Of a DNA stretch of 64,000 nucleotides, positions 60,731 to 64,000 are shown piece after piece. Made by a program: the position numbers and the translations under genes. Source of the stretch: Bursaphelenchus xylophilus (taxonomy: Eukaryota; Nematoda; Chromadorea; Rhabditida; Aphelenchoididae); NCBI GenBank assembly GCA_904066235.2, contig CAJFCV020000001.1:1-64000 (forward strand), written 5' to 3'. The first letter of the stretch is position 1, and every line of letters begins with the position of its first letter. The notes beneath the pieces were generated by a model. That model was given only the letters and a program-made list of their open reading frames with translations, ran no database searches and was not told the DNA's origin.

Positions 60731-63061
60731 ATGGATTCGGACCGCTACTCTACTTCATCTTCCTGGAGCATGACGGTTGATGTGTACTCCATTGATGATG
60801 ATCAATTAAAATGCCCAATTTGCGGATTCTTCTTCAGACAGGTGGGATTTTTCAAGAGAAATCAAGATTTTTTTGGGTATATGTATTACCTTACAAGTTT
60901 TAGGTAATATTTTGGTGAACATGAGCAAAAAAATCCTTGAAAATAAGTTAACACCTTAGAGTTGAATTCGGTTTGATATTGAGAATGTTTTCAGCCCGTT
61001 AGACTTGATTGTGGACATTCATTTTGCAAAAACTGCATTGACAAATGGCTCCGATCCTGCAATTCCTGCTCCCTTTGTCGACAACCCACTCTACAACCGA
61101 GGAGAAATCAAGATTTGGAAAGAGTAAGAGTTTTGTTTTGGAATTGGAGTGTAATAACTGTGAGATTCGACGGATTTTTCGTTTTTTGGGAGAGAACATT
61201 AAATTAGGGGTCTATATTTTTCTCCCAGAATTAAAAATATTTTTCCCCAGAAAAGAGCATTATATCAGTCTGTCGGAAAAATAACGGCGGATCGTCGCAG
61301 CAAAATGTCTCGCCTCGCCGCTATCGCGAATCAAATCCCAAGCCGCGGCTTGCAGTCGCAATGCGATGATGGGCGATTCCGGGGCGCGACGATCCGCCGT
61401 TATTTTCCCGACAGACTGATAGAAAAACTCCTATTTTCTCCCAGAAAAAATATATTTTCTCCCAGAAAGAAAATATTTTTCCCCAGAAAAGAGAATTATG
61501 AAAAAAATGCTATTTTCTCCCAGAAAAGAAACTATTTTCTCCCAGAAAGCACAATTTTGTAAAAATAAAACACGGAAGTAGTAAAAATTGATGAATAAGT
61601 AACTTTACTAGTAAAATAAATTAAGTAGTAGTGTAAAACAATATTTGCAGTAAGTTTTTGAGGAAATACTGGAAATCGATGTAATCGACGGTGCTGATTT
61701 CGAAAATGATTCTCCTTTTTTGTGATTTTTACTTTTTTGTGCTCAAAGAGTGCATTGATGTGTACATCGACAGCATTTACAATAAGAGAATCCTTATACT
61801 CATCGGGGAAAAAAATACATTCAAGAATAAAACATGAGAGATATTCAGAAATTTCTACCTTCTAAACGATAGTGATGTCGAAGACGTAGAGAGACCCTAA
61901 CGACAAGTCAATATGTCAGTTATTTTGAATCCAATATTATGACTTATCTGGGGCCCATGCATCGTATTTTACATTACTACTTACAATAAAGTTGGAAATC
62001 CCACGTTTTTCCAATCTTTTTCAGATTTTCAACTTCCAGATGATATTACTTTAGACGAATTCTGAATTGAGTTTAAAAAAAAGTAAGATAACGATTTATA
62101 CAAAGACATGTATGAATGAATTCTTTAATGGTTTATTCTTGGATATCTTTTGTTCCCAATGGAAATAAGGATGGGTTTCTCTTATTGTAAATCTGAATGT
62201 TCTTCCTGGCGCAGAAGACGACACAGACAGGATGTCAATGCACTCTTTGAGCACAAAAAAGTAAAAATCACAAAAAATGAGAATCATTTTCGAAATCAGC
62301 ACCGTCGATTACATCTATTCCCAGTATTTCCTCAAAAACTTACTGCAAATATTGTTTTACACTACTACTTAATTTATTTTACTAGTAAAGTTACTTATTC
62401 ATCAATCTTTACTAATTCCGTGCTTTATTTTTACAAAATTATGCTTTCTGGGAGAAAATATTTTCTTTTCTGGGAGAAAATAGCATTTTTTTCATAATTC
62501 TCTTTTCTGGGGAAAAATATTTTCTTTCTGGGAGAAAATATATTTTTTCTGGGAGAAAATAGGAGTTTTTCTATAATGCTCTTTTCTGGGGAAAAATATT
62601 TTTAATTCTGGGCGAAAATATTTTTCCCTTAAATTAGGCCGTCTGAGGTTGGATAGTGAAATTTGATGTGATTTTAAGTTGGTTTCGCGTTTGAATGTTG
62701 AGCTCTAAGGTTTAAACAGATTTGATATGATATTTGCCTACTAATTCTTACAATTTAGATAATGGAAAAGCGCAAACCGACCTCGTCTGCATCTACAACT
62801 TCATCCCTCCTTCAGCGAACACTCCTCCCCTTCAGGCAGCGGTTCTTCAATAAACCCAAGAAAGAGGTACGCCAGTTGCAACGAGAGAGCATCAGAGCCA
62901 GTATTCGAAGGACAAAGAAGGTCAACCCCGCAATGATGTACAAAATCGTCGAAGATGATCAAAAGAGCAAGGAAAATGAAGAAATTCAGCCGAATATGGA
63001 ACGAAACATGCTCAGAAGAAGCGTCAGACGTCTCAAGAAAGCAATTATAGATAGATCCTAG
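60731..63061 (+). CDS. Small RING-finger protein, putative E3 ubiquitin ligase
   Basis: Exons 60731-60841, 60995-61123 and 62759-63061, all phase 0, give 180 aa. A C3HC4 RING spans residues 28-65: C28, C31, C43, H45, C48, C51, C62, C65 (CPIC ... CGHSFCKNC ... CSLCRQP), with Trp55 at the E2-contact position. The rest is Arg/Lys-rich (RQLQRESIRASIRRTKK, RRSVRRLKK), likely nuclear or nucleic-acid-contacting, and shows no second domain. RING-HC proteins of this kind usually act as E3 ligases; the substrate is unknown. Intron 2 (1.6 kb) is largely a fold-back element with a MITE inserted in it. The start was chosen as the first ATG after the TTTTAG acceptor-like site. Confidence 0.8.
61205..62640. 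mobile_element. Fold-back element in the RING gene intron 2
   Basis: Left arm 61205-61770 (interrupted by a MITE) and right arm ~62225-62640 are inverted copies. The outer parts are tandem TTTTCTCCCAGAAA motifs, complement TTTCTGGGAGAAAA on the right; inner parts share GTGCTCAAAGAGTGCATTGA. The ~450-bp centre is unique and non-coding. Confidence 0.85.
61263..61431. mobile_element. MITE, copy 2 (TCAGTCTGTCGG family)
   Basis: A 169-bp element (TA included) with 36-bp inverted repeats differing at one base, TCAGTCTGTCGGAAAAATAA on the left and its near complement on the right. It sits inside the left arm of the surrounding fold-back element. The right arm has the uninterrupted site (GAGCATTATAGAAAAACT in complement), which shows a TA duplication and fixes both ends. 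Confidence 0.92.
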
Positions 63062-63266
63062 ATAGAATTAACCATTGTTGTTTATAACTCCCGTTATTTG
63101 TACATAGTTTTACTAGCAAACACCACCAGTTTAATATTATAATATAAAGTGATTGTTATTAATGATTGATCTCGGAGAATTATCTGTCAAACCTCGTCTT
63201 TATTGAGAATAAACTGATTAGCTCGTTGCAACGCGTTGGCCAATTCGGTGCAAGATTTCGAGAGTG
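63062..63266. other. Short intergenic spacer
   Basis: 205 bp between the RING stop and the next start; contains AATATAAAG near 63140 as a possible poly(A) signal. No promoter motif stands out. Confidence 0.4.
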
Positions 63267-64000
63267 ATGGATCGGGAGGAGGGTGACGCTGTCCCACCGC
63301 GAAAACAACGAACGCCGCAAAACTGCTTGGCATTTCGTATTTTTCCCTCCAAAATTATTTCGATGCGTCAAAACAATTTCGACCGAGAATTGGATAAAAT
63401 GGCGAATGCCGGGGAGTTTTTGGAAGCCCGACAGGCAATAAAAGGACTAACGAAACGACCTGAGGAGCTGATCAAGTTTCTAAATGGACAACCATCAAGA
63501 TTGTGAGTGATTTCGGCATTTTTTATTATCTTTTTTTTAGAGATAATGTGCAAAATGAAGCAACTATTATTGCCATGGAATGTATCCGAAAGTTCTACAG
63601 GAATCTCAGGGTGAGTTTTGATATTATGTTGATGCTGTTTTTACTTTAGAGAGAGATTACAGTTAACGATGGAGTTCTGGTGGACAAATCTGACTGCCTA
63701 AGGTTCTTTGAACACGATCCTGAAGAGACATGCGATCATCTGGTCAAGCGTCATGGTAAGTTAGGTTTTCTCTTCGAATTTGTTGTTTTAGTCGACGAGT
63801 ATTTGGGCATTGAGAAGAAAATGAAGAAGAAGTTCAAAAACTCCAATAAGAAGAAAAAGAAGAAGGTTAAGAGCCCGGAATTAGTTAGTGAAGACAGTGA
63901 AGGAACCTTGAATGAAAGTAGCGTGACGATAACAATCAGTGAACTCGAAGAAAACGACGAACCATCTACATCAAGCAGTAGTCAAAGTCGAAGTGCAAAA
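63267..64000 (+). CDS. Unrecognised Lys/Ser-rich protein, 5' part (runs off window)
   Basis: Exons 63267-63502, 63541-63610, 63650-63755 and 63792 to the window edge give 207 aa so far with consistent phases; the 3' end is missing. I do not recognise the family. The first ~145 residues look folded and mostly helical (ANAGEFLEARQAIKGLTKRP, ATIIAMECIRKFYRNLRRE, CLRFFEHDPEETCDHLVKRH). Then follow a lysine run (KKMKKKFKNSNKKKKKK), likely nuclear or nucleolar targeting, and an acidic, Ser/Thr-rich stretch. ATG 63363 (MRQNNFD) is an alternative start. Confidence 0.6.

Overview
The window is a complete left chromosome end of a nematode. The first 1.66 kb is an uninterrupted run of CCTAAG, which is TTAGGC on the other strand, the canonical nematode telomere repeat. 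The single-copy genes further in fit this: short introns with U-rich ...TTTTCAG acceptors, acceptor-like sites just upstream of several start codons (possible spliced-leader sites), and nematode-like protein families. I cannot name the species from the sequence alone.

Layout. (1) 1-1663 terminal telomere. (2) 1705-29322 a head-to-tail array of twelve copies of a ~2,250-bp subtelomeric unit. The units are almost identical, each carries short blocks of telomere-type hexamers, and none has a convincing gene. Unit 2 is 755 bp longer because of an internal duplication. (3) 29323-29640 an interstitial telomere block, perfect then degenerate, in the same orientation as the terminal one, so the array lies between two telomere tracts. 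(4) 29641-32258 non-repetitive sequence with no recognisable gene. (5) 32260-64000 ordinary gene territory.

Genes from the telomere inward: a four-TM membrane protein (+); lysosomal aspartylglucosaminidase (+); a 1,007-aa M16C-type metalloprotease homologue that has lost its zinc motif (+); a flavin-containing monooxygenase (+); an SLC46-like MFS transporter (+); an NXT/NTF2-like protein (-); two tandem Nanos-type zinc-finger genes (+,+); a 5'-truncated WD40 pseudogene resembling PAAF1 (-) inside a 1.9-kb palindrome; a small RING-finger protein (+); and the 5' part of an unrecognised lysine-rich protein that runs off the window (+). All exon structures were built by hand; every multi-exon model keeps an open frame across its junctions.

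The genes do not form one pathway. They look like independent housekeeping or metabolic genes plus a germline-type pair (the nanos duplicates). Introns and intergenic gaps are heavily populated by inverted-repeat (fold-back) elements, two copies of a TA-flanked MITE, two tRNA-like fold-back elements and a dispersed ~295-bp repeat, as expected of a repeat-rich nematode chromosome arm.
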